From Alentia gelatinosa (taxonomy: Eukaryota > Annelida > Polychaeta > Phyllodocida > Polynoidae), in NCBI GenBank assembly GCA_950022655.1, contig OX465584.1, forward strand, positions 4,597,694-4,661,693: a stretch of DNA of 64,000 nucleotides, in the 5' to 3' direction. The number at the start of each line of letters is the position of its first letter. Position 1 is the first letter of the stretch. The notes beneath the pieces were generated by a model. That model was given only the letters and a program-made list of their open reading frames with translations. It was not told where the DNA came from and did not search any database. Positions 53,857-63,744 of this stretch are shown here, piece by piece. The translations under genes and the position numbers were made by a program.

Positions 53857-54716
53857 ACGAGGTTACAGTGTATACGTCGTCAGAATACAATATACAGTCT
53901 ATATCAGAGTGAAGAGAACTGCTCACTCATTTTATGGCCCGCTCTATGTTTCAGAGAGTCTACTTTACCTTCATACTTCACAGTGTGCAGTAAGGTCCCC
54001 AATCCCATTCTATGACGAAAGGTAGCTACAATCTCACAGCGGAGTAAAGTGGGACTCCTTCTATCAATCTACGTTACCTTCACTCTCCTACATTTACGAG
54101 AGATCCGCTAAAAGCAACCTGGACTTAAAACACTAACACAGTACAGCAGCCACTGCGTTGGAGAGTGACCAATCGCCACTCTCCAAACAGATCTCTGGTC
54201 TTATAACGAAATGCCAATTAAAAAAGGCTTGGAGATTTGTCATCACTCACTCTCCAAGCTGATGTGGCCTGTCAGTCATGAGAAGTGTTTTGGGGACTCA
54301 GTAATTGCCTTAAGATACATCTTGTTTCCTTTTTTCCACTTATTAAGAGTCATAGCTCTCCTATAATTCGTCCTATTACCTGGACTTTTTATGAATCTCG
54401 TTAATATTTATTACCCAAGAGACTTCGATAGGTTTCTCTTTTATGACCTAAGCTACCCCATACACACATAGAAATAAACCCTGAAGCATGCTTGTTATAT
54501 TTGCGTACGCGAACAATCATTTCAAATTAGGGAATTGGATATAAAAGAAGTATCTTTACTGGGACAGTCCAACACTTGTTAATGAAGGTTTTTAACGGTA
54601 ATACTATTTCCTTCAATCTATGACCACATCCAGTTCATTTGTTCTCTATATATTGCACATAGCTATACCGATCACTCGAATCGGGCTGCCATCTTGTTCA
54701 TAATGCCAAACAAAAG
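53857..54716. other. No gene; CACTCTCCAA inverted words
   Basis: CACTCTCC / GGAGAGTG words recur at 54080, 54160, 54178 and 54245, as at 23.6 kb. No coding sequence is recognised. Confidence 0.35.
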
Positions 54717-55032
54717 ACCTGGGACCTGTTTCACTAGTTTCGTGACATGTCTAGATGGCATCTAGATGGTGTGTCTAGTTTCATAAGAACTAGACATTAG
54801 ACTTCATTTTGTCCGTTCATGCTTGCACTGTTGGTGCCGCTTTTCATGTCTGTCTAACACTTTTGTCACGAAACCAGTGAAACAGGTCCATGATGTGTAG
54901 ATTTGTCTAATTCTTATGTTTGGGGTCTATCTTTACCTAAAGGCAGCTACTTGTGTTGTCACAAAACTAGACAACCCCATGTCTGTATGGTGTCACAGAC
55001 ATGTCACGAAACTAGTGAAACAGGTCCCAGGT
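54717..55032. mobile_element. MITE Y with 36-bp inverted termini
   Basis: ACCTGGGACCTGTTTCACTA at 54717 pairs with TAGTGAAACAGGTCCCAGGT ending at 55032, and the match continues through TTTCGTGACATGTCT. A third, internal copy of the right end (CACGAAACCAGTGAAACAGG) lies at 54868-54887. Interior words are CTAGATGG and CTAGAC. No flanking duplication is evident. Confidence 0.75.
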
Positions 55033-55355
55033 GGCAGGCGCACTTCCCAATAGATCATGATACACCCTGAAAACGAACTTTGGCCCTCGATTGGCCGCCA
55101 TCTCTGTCTCCACTCTGTTCTGACTATTAGTTTGGTCGGTTTAAATCCCACACGGTATCTGCGGTGTGCCCCTCGAGTATGAGGTAATTTTGTACTGTGT
55201 GGGTTCTAAAAGCAGAAAGACTCAATAAGAAACATTCGTAGCATACAAATTGATAAAGAAACCTAGCTGTATGCTCATTATATTTTTCAAAAATATCTAT
55301 TTTCTTTCATATATATTTCTTTAATACAATGATCATAAAGCTAGGTTTAATTATC
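55033..55355. other. No gene recognised
   Basis: Mixed sequence without assigned repeats; GGCCGCCATCTCTGTCTCC at 55091 is YY1-like but isolated. Confidence 0.35.
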
Positions 55356-55360
55356 AATTT

Positions 55361-55558
55361 GGGAGGTCGGGGGTTCAAACCCTGTTCGGGTTATACCAAA
55401 AATGGTACCCATTGCTCATTCGGCTTAACACCCGCCATTAGAATGAGAAGTGGCGGGCTAGGTTTCACTATACAAAATCCTGTGACAAGCTACTTACGTA
55501 TAGAGCCCGAGTGGAAGAACGGCTGTATCGCCGAACTCGGTGGTTGTGCACACGATAT
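55361..55558 (+). mobile_element. tRNA-derived SINE, copy 2 (head truncated)
   Basis: GGGAGGTCGGGGGTTCAAAC carries the B box. The body follows at once: TATACCAAAAATGGTACCC, CGCCATTAGAATGAGAAG, AGTGGAAGAACGGCTGTATC and CTCGGTGGTTGTG. The A box is missing. This copy shows the state before insertion of the 732-bp transposon in the copy at 1-1.9 kb. The 97-codon frame across it is not protein-coding in origin. Confidence 0.75.
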
Positions 55559-56129
55559 TCCCTCAATAAAATTGGCAACACAAAAAGATAGAATAACAGC
55601 TTATCAAGGTTGGCTGCCCTAGATCTCCAATTTCATGGAGTTCTGTTTGGAAACACTCCTCGCTATTGATTGCAACGGTCATAGCCATCCAATAGCCGCA
55701 TAATAGCATGTAGATTAGTATTGAAACCAGAGTAGCTATTTGATAAAAGTGTAATACTAATCAATGAAAATGTCATAAGGGTTTGACAATTTGCAAACTT
55801 TTTACGGTAATACAATATAATGCACTTCATTTCAATAAAAAGAAGTTATTTTCTTAAATGTCCATCATTAGAATCGACCATACGTGGAAGAGATTTATTT
55901 TGAAAGGTCATAGGACTCCCTGAAAGATTTGCAGCGTGGGGCATATTAATATATATATTGAGGGATTGCTGGTTCTACAATGATTCACCAGGAAATTGAA
56001 ATGCTAACTTTACACAATATCCACGGCTCACCCAGCGACCTTGGGCGACCTTGGGCAACCTTGGGCGACCTTGGCAGCTACAATTACACCAAAACGTGTG
56101 GGACCGTTGTAGATGGTATGGAGGCATCA
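55559..56129. other. No gene; short local repeat
   Basis: CCTTGGGCGACCTTGGGCAA (about 56040-56075) is a 10-bp tandem repeat of four units. The rest is AT-rich and unassigned. Confidence 0.4.
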
Positions 56130-56425
56130 TTATTTCACCCCTGGTATTTTTGTCCCATAGGATTAACATTGGGAACTCGTTCTCCATGCCCTTACAAGTA
56201 TTGCAGTCCGTTCTCCATGGTCTATATCCTGTACGTTGTCCATGCTTTTAGTGTGTACAGGGGTGAGATATGTACAGAAAGCAACTCGTTTTGGTCAAAG
56301 ACATTGTTCTCCAACTCATTTGAATACTATGTAATATTCACTCGGCTGTCACCTCATTCATATCACTCCGCATCAAACTTGTGGAGAATGACGACTTTGA
56401 CCAAAGCTTGTTGGTTTCTTCTTTA
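56130..56425 (-). mobile_element. PB-B element, copy 4, complete
   Basis: Left end TATTTCACCCCTGGTATTTT, box CCCATAGGATTAACATTGGG, then the palindrome to TTGGTTTCTTCTTTAA. The minus-strand apex is GGTGACAGCC. The 148-codon frame spanning it arises from the repeat. Confidence 0.85.
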
Positions 56426-57180
56426 ATCGGCATTTACACCATGGTCCCGGCAACTCCCACCAACCACTATTTTCAGGATGTTCAAGACCCACATTTCGAC
56501 CACGTTGCAATGCACGGTAGCCTACAATGGCCTACGGTCGTCTACGGTCTCTTACGTCCATCACGTTATGTCCACGGTTCCCAGCACGGTCTCCTACGGT
56601 CGCCCACGGTCTGGAGGCTATTATCTCATATTTATCTCAATATTGCTTCTGGGATTCTAAATTATCGATGGGAGATATAACTATGAAATGATAGCTCACA
56701 TACACGCCATTTCGTGTTGGCGATTAGGGAAATCGATGCGTTTCTCGCTTGGTGTGTCCCCGACATAAAAAAAAAAAGAAGGCCAAAACTTGTTTATCAT
56801 CCCTGGGGCGAACTATAGGAGAGATCCTCCTAAAACCCACAAGTGATATCACCTTACACATAGATCTTTCTTATAGGAATGTATAGCTAAGATTCAATAT
56901 CCTCTCCGTCTTCTGTATTTGTATCTCCAATTTATCTGAAAGTATCACTATATGTGGAGGTAACTTTCTACCTCCCTGACATTCAGAATCTGAATCTCTT
57001 CTTATATTTCTGGTGAGCTTGCAAGATTCTCATCTATTCATCTGAGCAGAGGAGGTAAGAATTTGAAGATGAAAATATCTCATGAAATCTATAGAGACTA
57101 ATTGGAAATACCATTCGAAGTTGTGTACATATTAGCTGAAACAGCCCAAGGTAAGAGTCAATTTGGATATAATATCCACC
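56426..57180. other. No gene; CTACGGTC repeats
   Basis: ACGGT words (56510-56610: CTACGGTCGTCTACGGTCTC and relatives) form an irregular local repeat. The remainder is unassigned; a short PB-C right end (CCACCTAATACAAAGTGTCC) is at 57177-57203. Confidence 0.4.
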
Positions 57181-57220
57181 TAATACAAAGTGTCCATAGA
57201 AAACACTAACCAGGGGTTTA

Positions 57221-57972
57221 GAGCCGGCCCCCACCTACCACGATTCTGCTCCCGATTGACCTTACGACGGCCTTCCCGACACCATTCCGATTCTATCGCG
57301 AGTTAAGCTTAAATCGTGGTAGGTGGAACAGGTTTTTGCGATTCACTCTACGATACCCCACGATAGGCTGCGATAGAAAACGCCAATCATAGAGGTTACG
57401 ATAACTTCTAACATTTTGGAAATTTCGTAGGCTGTCGTAGCCTATTGGAAGTAATTTAACAGGAAAATATCTCTTGTGGATGGAATAATTGGTGAAAAAT
57501 TATGTAATTCTGGAAATAGGTAGGGTGCATGTAGATGTATAATCGCTGTAATTATGATATTATTTGATGAAGTCTAAGTGTCTGAAAATAATAGTTTTAT
57601 ATCGGAATTATTATTCTACCACAGTTATATTATTCAATTTGATTGTTTTAGTGTTTGAAAATAATGTCATAATATATCGTAGGTAGCTGTAGAAAATTAT
57701 TCGGATTCATTCAATATTTCCAAAATTATAGTATATATCAATGTTAAAATCATGCATGAGATCTACAGTGAATCACCGATTGAATCGTGAGCCAATCGTG
57801 ACCATGGTTTATGTTTTTGGTCCTCCCAAGACGTTTCTACGCTCTACGATTTCAAACCATGTCCACGATTTGAAACTATCGGAGACCACCCGATAGGTCG
57901 CGATTTGGGCATTTAAAATCGTAGATATCGGGAAGTATGTCGTAGACAATCGTGGTAGGTGGGGGCTGGCTC
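57221..57972. mobile_element. MITE J2, 752 bp
   Basis: GAGCCGGCCCCCACCTACCA (57221) pairs with TGGTAGGTGGGGGCTGGCTC (57953-57972) and CGATT/AATCG extends the arms to 25 bases. TTA and TAA lie outside, close to a PIF/Harbinger duplication. An internal inverted end AAATCGTGGTAGGTGGAAC is at 57311. The AT-rich middle (57470-57760) may be a nested piece. No transposase frame. Confidence 0.75.
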
Positions 57973-58332
57973 TAACACTAGATGATTATGGCCGGCGATT
58001 CTGGTATTTTGCACCTCTTGATGACTTTCAGCAATAAAAAGCTAGAAATCGTTTATCATAAAAATTCGCCTCATACGTTTGTGCGTATTCTCATCGGAAA
58101 TTTGTTTTCACTTGCTCAGTAGTCGCACTGCCAACGCCACGTTTCTACACACAAAAAGCTAGAAATCGTCTACATGTACGGCGATTCTGTGGAAACTTAT
58201 AGTAGTCAGTGTAAACGCTCAAAGACATTCTGAGCTCGACGCCTTTTGCAGTGGACATTGCCACCACCTGACAATATTGGCTTGACGATCTACATCCACC
58301 ACGTATTTAGTCGTCCAATGTAAACACTGGGA
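57973..58332. mobile_element. MITE K, copy 4, rearranged
   Basis: AACACTAGATGATTATGGCC joins J2 directly, so the first bases of K (CCCGGCGTTTA) are lost. GCACCTCTTGATGACTTTCA, AAAAGCTAGAAATCG (twice) and CAATGTAAACACTGGG at the right end identify K. 58070-58150 is foreign. Confidence 0.6.
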
Positions 58333-58500
58333 TAGGGAGTTTTTATGGGCCTACCCGGTGCATATGGATATATTGTATGCTCCGGGGGGAGGGGGCGCAT
58401 ACTGAAAAACAGTGCGTACGGAAAAAAAGTGATCGAGTAGACAGCAGCGTAGTAATCTAGTAGACGGTAGCAGTGTAAATGTGGGGTAAGTATTAATAAG

Positions 58501-58832
58501 AGAAAACGTGGTTACTGAGACCAAAGGGACGGCCGTTCAAGGTCTTTTGATGCCATAAATATGTCCTGATGCTGCATGCAGAGGGACGTATTTATGGTAT
58601 CAAAAGGCCGAGAATGGCTCAGTCACTATGTTTTCTTATTTTTACATACCTAAATATCAAGAAAAACATCACATTATATACTCATTTATGTAGATTTTGA
58701 CCCGATACATTCACTATGGGAACAGTGCGCCCGAATATTCACTACGAGCACAGTGCGCTCGAACATTATTTATTTACTGTACCCCTAGTAGCGGGTAGTA
58801 TTTCATAGACGTTCGGCTATAGGTATATAATA
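58501..58832 (+). mobile_element. PB-U element, copy 2
   Basis: A 136-base palindrome (AGAAAACGTGGTTACTGAGA and its inverse ending 58636) is followed by a body with GTACCCCTAGTAGCGGGTAG and ATAGGTATATAAT at its end. PB-R starts at once. Duplicated words ATTCACTACGAGCACAGTGC and ATTCACTATGGGAACAGTGC mark an internal doubling absent from copy 1. Confidence 0.7.
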
Positions 58833-59422
58833 ATATATAGAACGTCCTGACCATGGCTGTACAAGCTACAAACCCAGATGATGATTCACGGTTCATACGG
58901 AACGAGGCCTTCCGAACAAACCAAGAATTATTACAAAAATTAAAAAATGAAATCATTAATTTCATTTGGTTTAACAACCAATATTTTGATAAACGTGTAT
59001 GGGAAGGTAGACCGTATTTTCCTGTATAGACCAGTGGTCTGTACAGTATTTTTATGTTATATGGTAAAACGGTGCATATTTACATAGACAAAAATCGATG
59101 GTTTTGTGGACAGGCGGCCGTAAACCACGAGAGGTTGACGCGTAGTAATACACGAGCGCTAGTGGTTTACGGCCGCCTGTCCACAAAACCATCGTTTAAC
59201 AACAGGAACTATTTCTTTGCTCTATAGCAAAAGGGACTATTTGTCCCGTATACCATGGTTTTGAGGCCGTATACCACAGGTTTGATTCCGTATACCACAG
59301 TTATGGTACCTGACAGGTTTTATACAATGAGTAGTGATTTACTGAGTCCCCATACATTTTCAATGGGGGCTTTGTTTACGATGGATAATAAAGTATATAC
59401 GCCATGGGTATATTGTAAAGTC
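58833..59422 (+). mobile_element. PB-R element, copy 4, split by PB-F
   Basis: TATATAGAACGTCCTGACCA opens a shortened palindrome and the body follows (ATTTGGTTTAACAACCAATA, AGACCAGTGGTCTGTACAG). It stops at GCATATTTACA (59091) and resumes at GTATATACGCCATGGGTATA, ending TTGTAAA about 59419. Copy 1 at 2.25 kb is uninterrupted at the same point (GTATTTACAGTATATACGGC). Confidence 0.8.
59092..59396 (+). mobile_element. PB-F element, copy 2, inserted in PB-R
   Basis: Arms CGATGGTTTTGTGGACAGGC and GCCTGTCCACAAAACCATCG flank a loop GACGCGTAGTAATACACGAGC. The first body end of copy 1 is degraded; the right end is GATGGATAATAAA. Comparison with the empty PB-R site shows no duplication of more than one base. 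Confidence 0.8.
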
Positions 59423-60250
59423 AAATACGGAACACTGCTCCTTTGGCGTTGACTGAAATATCAGTTGTTACTCCTGAACATGCTGCCAATAAACGACCGA
59501 GTATCACTACATGTATAGTTTTTGCTTCAGTTTTTTCTTATACAGACCAATATTACTGTATTGTGTGTCATTCCACGCATTCGTTCCCCTAGACTCCGGG
59601 CCTTTACGCTAAAAACTCGTCCATGGCCTACGAAGTTTTGTAATCTTTTTATGATCTCCCCTAGTGAGTGCATTTTAAATAATTTATAAGTTCTTGGAGT
59701 ACTTTTAAATTTTGACGGATAACAGACACTGTCTATGCTTTTTAAGAAGCTGGACATTGCAGTCCCTGTGAACAGAAAACACTTTTAAAACCTTTTGAAG
59801 ATCGAGTGCATATCCTGAGACCTCTATTGGAAAGCCTTTTAAAAGTGAATGTCTATAAAACCAAACAAAAATGAGAAATTAAAAAAAAAGATTCTAAGGG
59901 TGAAGTATTTAGGATATCTATTGATGCATTATGAGGGTTTTCAATAACTCAAAAGTATTCAGAAATCGATTTGTAAGGCTGGCTGTACTAGAAGGTAATT
60001 ATGGTACGATAGCATTCAATACTATTTGTACTATGTTATATTTTCTTCATTTTAGAGAACGGCGACATGTACGATACAAGCCTCCCGACGAAATAGAGCA
60101 AAATGTAAAACCACCAACCGTGCATCTTGTTCAATAAACACCAAGACAAAATAAGGTAAAAGATAATGTTATCATACTGGGTTGATTTTTCCTGGCTAAT
60201 TTTACGTCTTTTTGCTCTGTTACTTCAATGTTACTCTTCCCTATACTGCC
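59423..60250. other. No gene recognised
   Basis: AT-rich with short unrecognised frames (76 codons minus at 59527-59757; 68 codons plus at 59931-60137). No repeat family assigned, so an exon cannot be excluded. Confidence 0.35.
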
Positions 60251-60543
60251 GTTTATTTTTTTCTCCATAGACTTAGTATTGGGGACTTGTGTCCAATGCC
60301 CGTGAAGTATTGAGCAAAATATATTCAATGCGGGTTATATCTAAAATGTTAGCATATTAGTCAATGTGAAGGGTGAGATAAATTAAGAAGTTAATTCAGA
60401 AACCCATTCAAGTTAATGGTCAGAGCTCGATCTCATCTCGCTTGAATCGCTACGTAATTCACGCGGCTTCGCCTTGCGAATTACTATGCGATTCAAACTC
60501 CATTGGATACGAGCTCTGGCCCTAGACTTTCATAGGCTTCCTC
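60251..60543 (-). mobile_element. PB-E element, copy 3
   Basis: On the minus strand it has the E palindrome with apex GGCGAAGCC (plus coordinates 60465-60473). TTTCTGAAT and the body start TTTATCTCACCC are separated by about 10 extra bases (TAACTTCTTA) not found in the other copies. The box reads TCCATAGACTTAGTATTGG in plus orientation. Confidence 0.8.
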
Positions 60544-61084
60544 AATAGTACCTGTCTCTTTCCGGGACAATAGATAGAGCAACCTCCCATACGAGGATGA
60601 ATGTATATGTCTGTAAATCATGAAATAGAAAAAAAATATATCAATAAGTTCTAAAGAAATGGCATCAAGATTAACACCACCATTAGAAATTTGTTTACCT
60701 TCAGAAAAATGTAGCCATATGTTGGATGTAAGACCTTGAGGAATGATTTTAAAAAATAAGAGTATGTTGGAAATTTATCGATGTAACAAGGAACTGGATA
60801 AAAATATTTGCTCATAAAAAAAAAACTTAAAAAATCTTGATCTCTGTTGACCTAAACTTCCTTTACTCGTTTGAACAGGTGGCTCTCTTGTATTCTGCCT
60901 GTGTTTTGTCGTCATGTTTTGCCCGATGGACACTCACCTTGGTAGAGCCTGTTCTAACATCCACCACGTGCTCAGAGCGGTGACATTGATGGAGCTGTCC
61001 CACTGCTTACACACCTGTCTCCTCTCTTTACCTGGCCTTAATGTGACCACCCGGTGTTGGAGGAGCCACGTCACGTTTAAACCT
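60544..61084. other. No gene confirmed
   Basis: AT-rich to 60840, then a more balanced segment with a 78-codon frame (60914-61150) that runs into repeat N. Its product is Cys/His/Leu-rich and not recognised. Confidence 0.3.
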
Positions 61085-61505
61085 GCCCGCGGCATTTTAA
61101 CTCTTTTTAGAGCGTGCTTGTACGCACTAAATACATCATCTAGAGGTTAGAGTGGTCACGTTGAACTTTCAGCGTGCTTCCAGAAAATTATCCCTTTACT
61201 ATCTGCATGCTGTTCACTGTGATAGTGAGAACAGAGCAGGGAGCCAGTGTCTCAGGGTCTTAGAGATGTGCCCAGCTGACCATGACCAATCACTCAAGAC
61301 CGAAATACCTCATTGATCCACTGTTGCCTGATATGTTTTTATCCTACACTCAGGCAGTTAGATAAATGGCAAGTTGATTGGTTGCAAGTGGGTTACAGAA
61401 AACTATCCATAGACTGAATCTTACCCAAACCTTTTAATTGTTATTCATTTATAAATGCACGCTCATTCATATATGATGAATATCCTATTTGCTCCTAGTT
61501 AAGGG
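61085..61505. repeat. Interspersed repeat N, copy 3, longest
   Basis: From TTTTAGAGCGTGCTTGTACG to ATCCTATTTGCTCCTAGTTA. It has the whole order seen in copies 1 and 2 and an additional middle part (AGACCGAAATACCTCATTG). Confidence 0.7.
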
Positions 61506-61527
61506 GGGTTTCCACCTACTACAGTAG

Positions 61528-61811
61528 TATAAAGAGATGTCACGAGTTTGAGTCTCAGTTTATTTATGTCACACATTTTGTTGGCTCCATAATTTTCCCG
61601 AGTCGAAGACGAGTGACATTATGTAGCCAACAAAATGAGTGACATAAGTAAACTCAAACTCAAACGATTGGCGTCTCTATTTTATCCTACCCCGTTTCCA
61701 CATTTTTTCATCATTAGAAAGTAGTGGCATAAACAACACTTTATCTCACACTCATGACATAAACTAATCCCATGTTAAGCCTATGGCGTTTTTTTATTAA
61801 GGGTAGGATAA
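61528..61811 (+). mobile_element. PB-X element
   Basis: The palindrome begins TATAAAGAGATGTCACGAGT and ends CGATTGGCGTCTCT, with TTTTGTTGGCTCCATAAT and inverse inside and GTCGAAGAC at the apex (about 61601-61609). The body runs from TTTTATCCTACCCCG to AAGGGTAGGATAAA and contains CCATGTTAAGCCTATGGCG. Body ends are those of PB-A while the palindrome is different. Confidence 0.75.
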
Positions 61812-61925
61812 AAAGATTTACCTTCTGGATGACTCAGATGCACCGGCCATTAAATAATCAAGGATCGGACATGAATACCCCTTTCTGTACCTTGTGCGAA
61901 GGTTATCGTTTAGTAATATTTAACA

Positions 61926-62198
61926 ATCCTACCCTTAAAATAAAATCCCATAGGCTTAACATTGAGTTTCCGTATGCCACTCTGACTGGCATACGGAGTT
62001 TTATATGCCACTAGTGGCATACAGAATTGTTTTCACGTAATATTCCAAAATCGAGGAGACGGGGTAGGATGAAATCAAAACCTGATGAGTTTTTATCTTA
62101 GCCAACGCATGCCACTCCTGGAGTTTTGGCTCCGGACTTCACTCGGCTTCAGTTGTGGTATACGGTGGCCAAGATTAAAACTCATCCAGTTTTACAAT
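61926..62198 (-). mobile_element. PB-A element, copy 3
   Basis: On the minus strand, GTAAAACTGGATGAGTTTTA opens the palindrome. The apex is damaged: GAAGCC remains but the first GGC is lost. The body contains TATGCCACTAGTGGCATA and ends with GGGTAGGATTG, so the last bases are mutated. CAATGTTAAGCCTATGGG is intact. Confidence 0.75.
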
Positions 62199-62292
62199 AG
62201 TCTGTTTGCTAAGACAGTCTTAGCCGTCCATAAGGTCATCCAAAAGTGTTGAATGAAGTTGATCCTTATCGTTCCTGGGTCTCTATGGCATA

Positions 62293-62460
62293 CTATCGTA
62301 AAACTGGATGAGTTTCTGGAGTTTGGCAAAGTGACTTCATGAGGCGAAGCCAACTGAAGTCCAGAGCCAAAACTCCAGCAGTGGCATGCGGTGGCCAAGA
62401 TTAGAATGAATCAGGTTTTTATTTTATCCTACCCGGTCTCCTCGATTTTGAAATATGTGA
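62293..62460 (+). mobile_element. PB-A element, copy 4, truncated
   Basis: Palindrome from TATCGTAAAACTGGATGAG, apex GGCGAAGCC (62343-62351), to TTTTATCCTACCCGGTCTCC. The body breaks off at about 62458 in ATTTTGAAATATGTGATG. The left arm lacks the inner GGCCACCGTATGCCAC word. Confidence 0.75.
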
Positions 62461-62619
62461 TGTTTAATGAATTTCCCCTATTTTATGTGCAAACTACAAA
62501 TGACTTGACTTAAAATTATAATTCTGCCACAGTTAGATATAAAAAAAATCGATTGTTTTAGTGGCTGATAGATAATGTTGGCTTTTAGTTGGCAGTCTTT
62601 GCCTCACCAGGTCGACCAT

Positions 62620-62735
62620 TTCTGAACACCGAGGACTGAGACTAAATCACTGCAGGGGACATTTAAAATCAGAGTACCCGCGGCGCAGTGTCCACTAAGC
62701 TATAGTGGCTGTAAGACTACAGGTAAACTCGGCTT
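62620..62735 (-). mobile_element. Possible tRNA-like SINE head
   Basis: Minus-strand TATAGCTTAGTGGACACTGC resembles an A box. No convincing B box follows (ATGTCCCCTGCAGTG is the nearest), so this is weak. Confidence 0.2.
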
Positions 62736-62805
62736 CAGCTTAACCCTCTCCAGACGAGTAGGCTGGTGGGTAGCAGTAGCTACAAGGGTGGGGGTGCCCC
62801 TAGGT

Positions 62806-63100
62806 TTTATCTCACTCCTGGTATTCTTGTCCCATAGTCTTAACATTGGGAACTCGTTCTCCATACCCCTATGAGTATTGCAGTTTGTTCTCTATGGTTT
62901 ATATGCTGTGTATCATAGATTCTGTTAGTGAGTACAGGGGAGAGATAAATACAGAAAGCAACTGGTTTGGGTCAAAGAAGTCATTCTCCAACTCGGTTGA
63001 ATGATAGTGACATTCACTCAGTTGTCACCTCGTTCATATCACTCCACATTAAAGTCGTGGAAAAGACAACTTTGACCAAAACTTGTTGGTTTCTTCTTTA
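62806..63100 (-). mobile_element. PB-B element, copy 5, complete
   Basis: TTTTATCTCACTCCTGGTAT at the left, CCCATAGTCTTAACATTGGG, then the palindrome to TTGTTGGTTTCTTCTTTA. The apex is partly eroded (GGTGACAACTGAG on the minus strand). Confidence 0.85.
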
Positions 63101-63260
63101 TTATGCTTCCGGAGGGCAAGAATGCCATCATTGCTAAAATTTGTGTAATATCAATTTGAAATATCAAGATATTTCAATATTAAATATATAACCTCTTTTA
63201 TTTTTCCTGTATGCATTGGAAAATCCTTTGAATTCATGATGAATGCCTGTAGTTGGGTAA

Positions 63261-63560
63261 CCCATTAAGGATGCATGATGGCTCAAGGTATCACCACACT
63301 AAGGAGCCATGATGGCTCATGGTATCACTGCACTAAGGATGCATGATGGCTCATGGTATCACTGCACTAAGGAAGCATGATGGCTCAAGGTATCACTGCA
63401 CTAAGGATGCATGATGGCTCAAGGTATCACCACACTAAGGATGCATGATGGCTCAAGGTATCACTGCACTAAGGATGCATGATGGCTCAAGGTGTCACTG
63501 CACTAAGGATGCATGATGGCTCAAGGTATCCATGATGGCTCAAGGTGTCACTGCACTTAA
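63261..63560. repeat. 34-bp satellite derived from the TTAA MITE
   Basis: Seven complete 34-bp units from 63269 (GGATGCATGATGGCTCAAGG then TATCACCACACTAA), a truncated eighth and a ninth ending at 63560. The inverse of the unit matches the 34-bp repeat inside the TTAA element at 5476-5576. The left border AACCCATTAAGGATGCATG resembles that element's terminus AACCCTTTAAGGACGCATG. Confidence 0.9.
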
Positions 63561-63744
63561 GGCAGTACTCCATTGCGCCGATCCACTGCAGATTGATTTG
63601 GTCGCCGACCAATCGGCTCCCAGTTACCCATAGTGGAGCTATAATGGAGCTTTATATCCCGATTCCCCCCGGGGAAGATAGTCTGTGATATTAGATGAGG
63701 CGTTCTCAACCTATAGGGCATATAGCCTATGATCCATGGGGGCT

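Noticed and set aside
55980..56426. 148-codon frame
   Set aside because: It mostly translates a PB-B element read through its palindrome; other PB-B copies do not preserve it.
63269..63560. Possible CRISPR array
   Set aside because: The 34-bp units are directly adjacent without unique spacers and derive from a transposon repeat.
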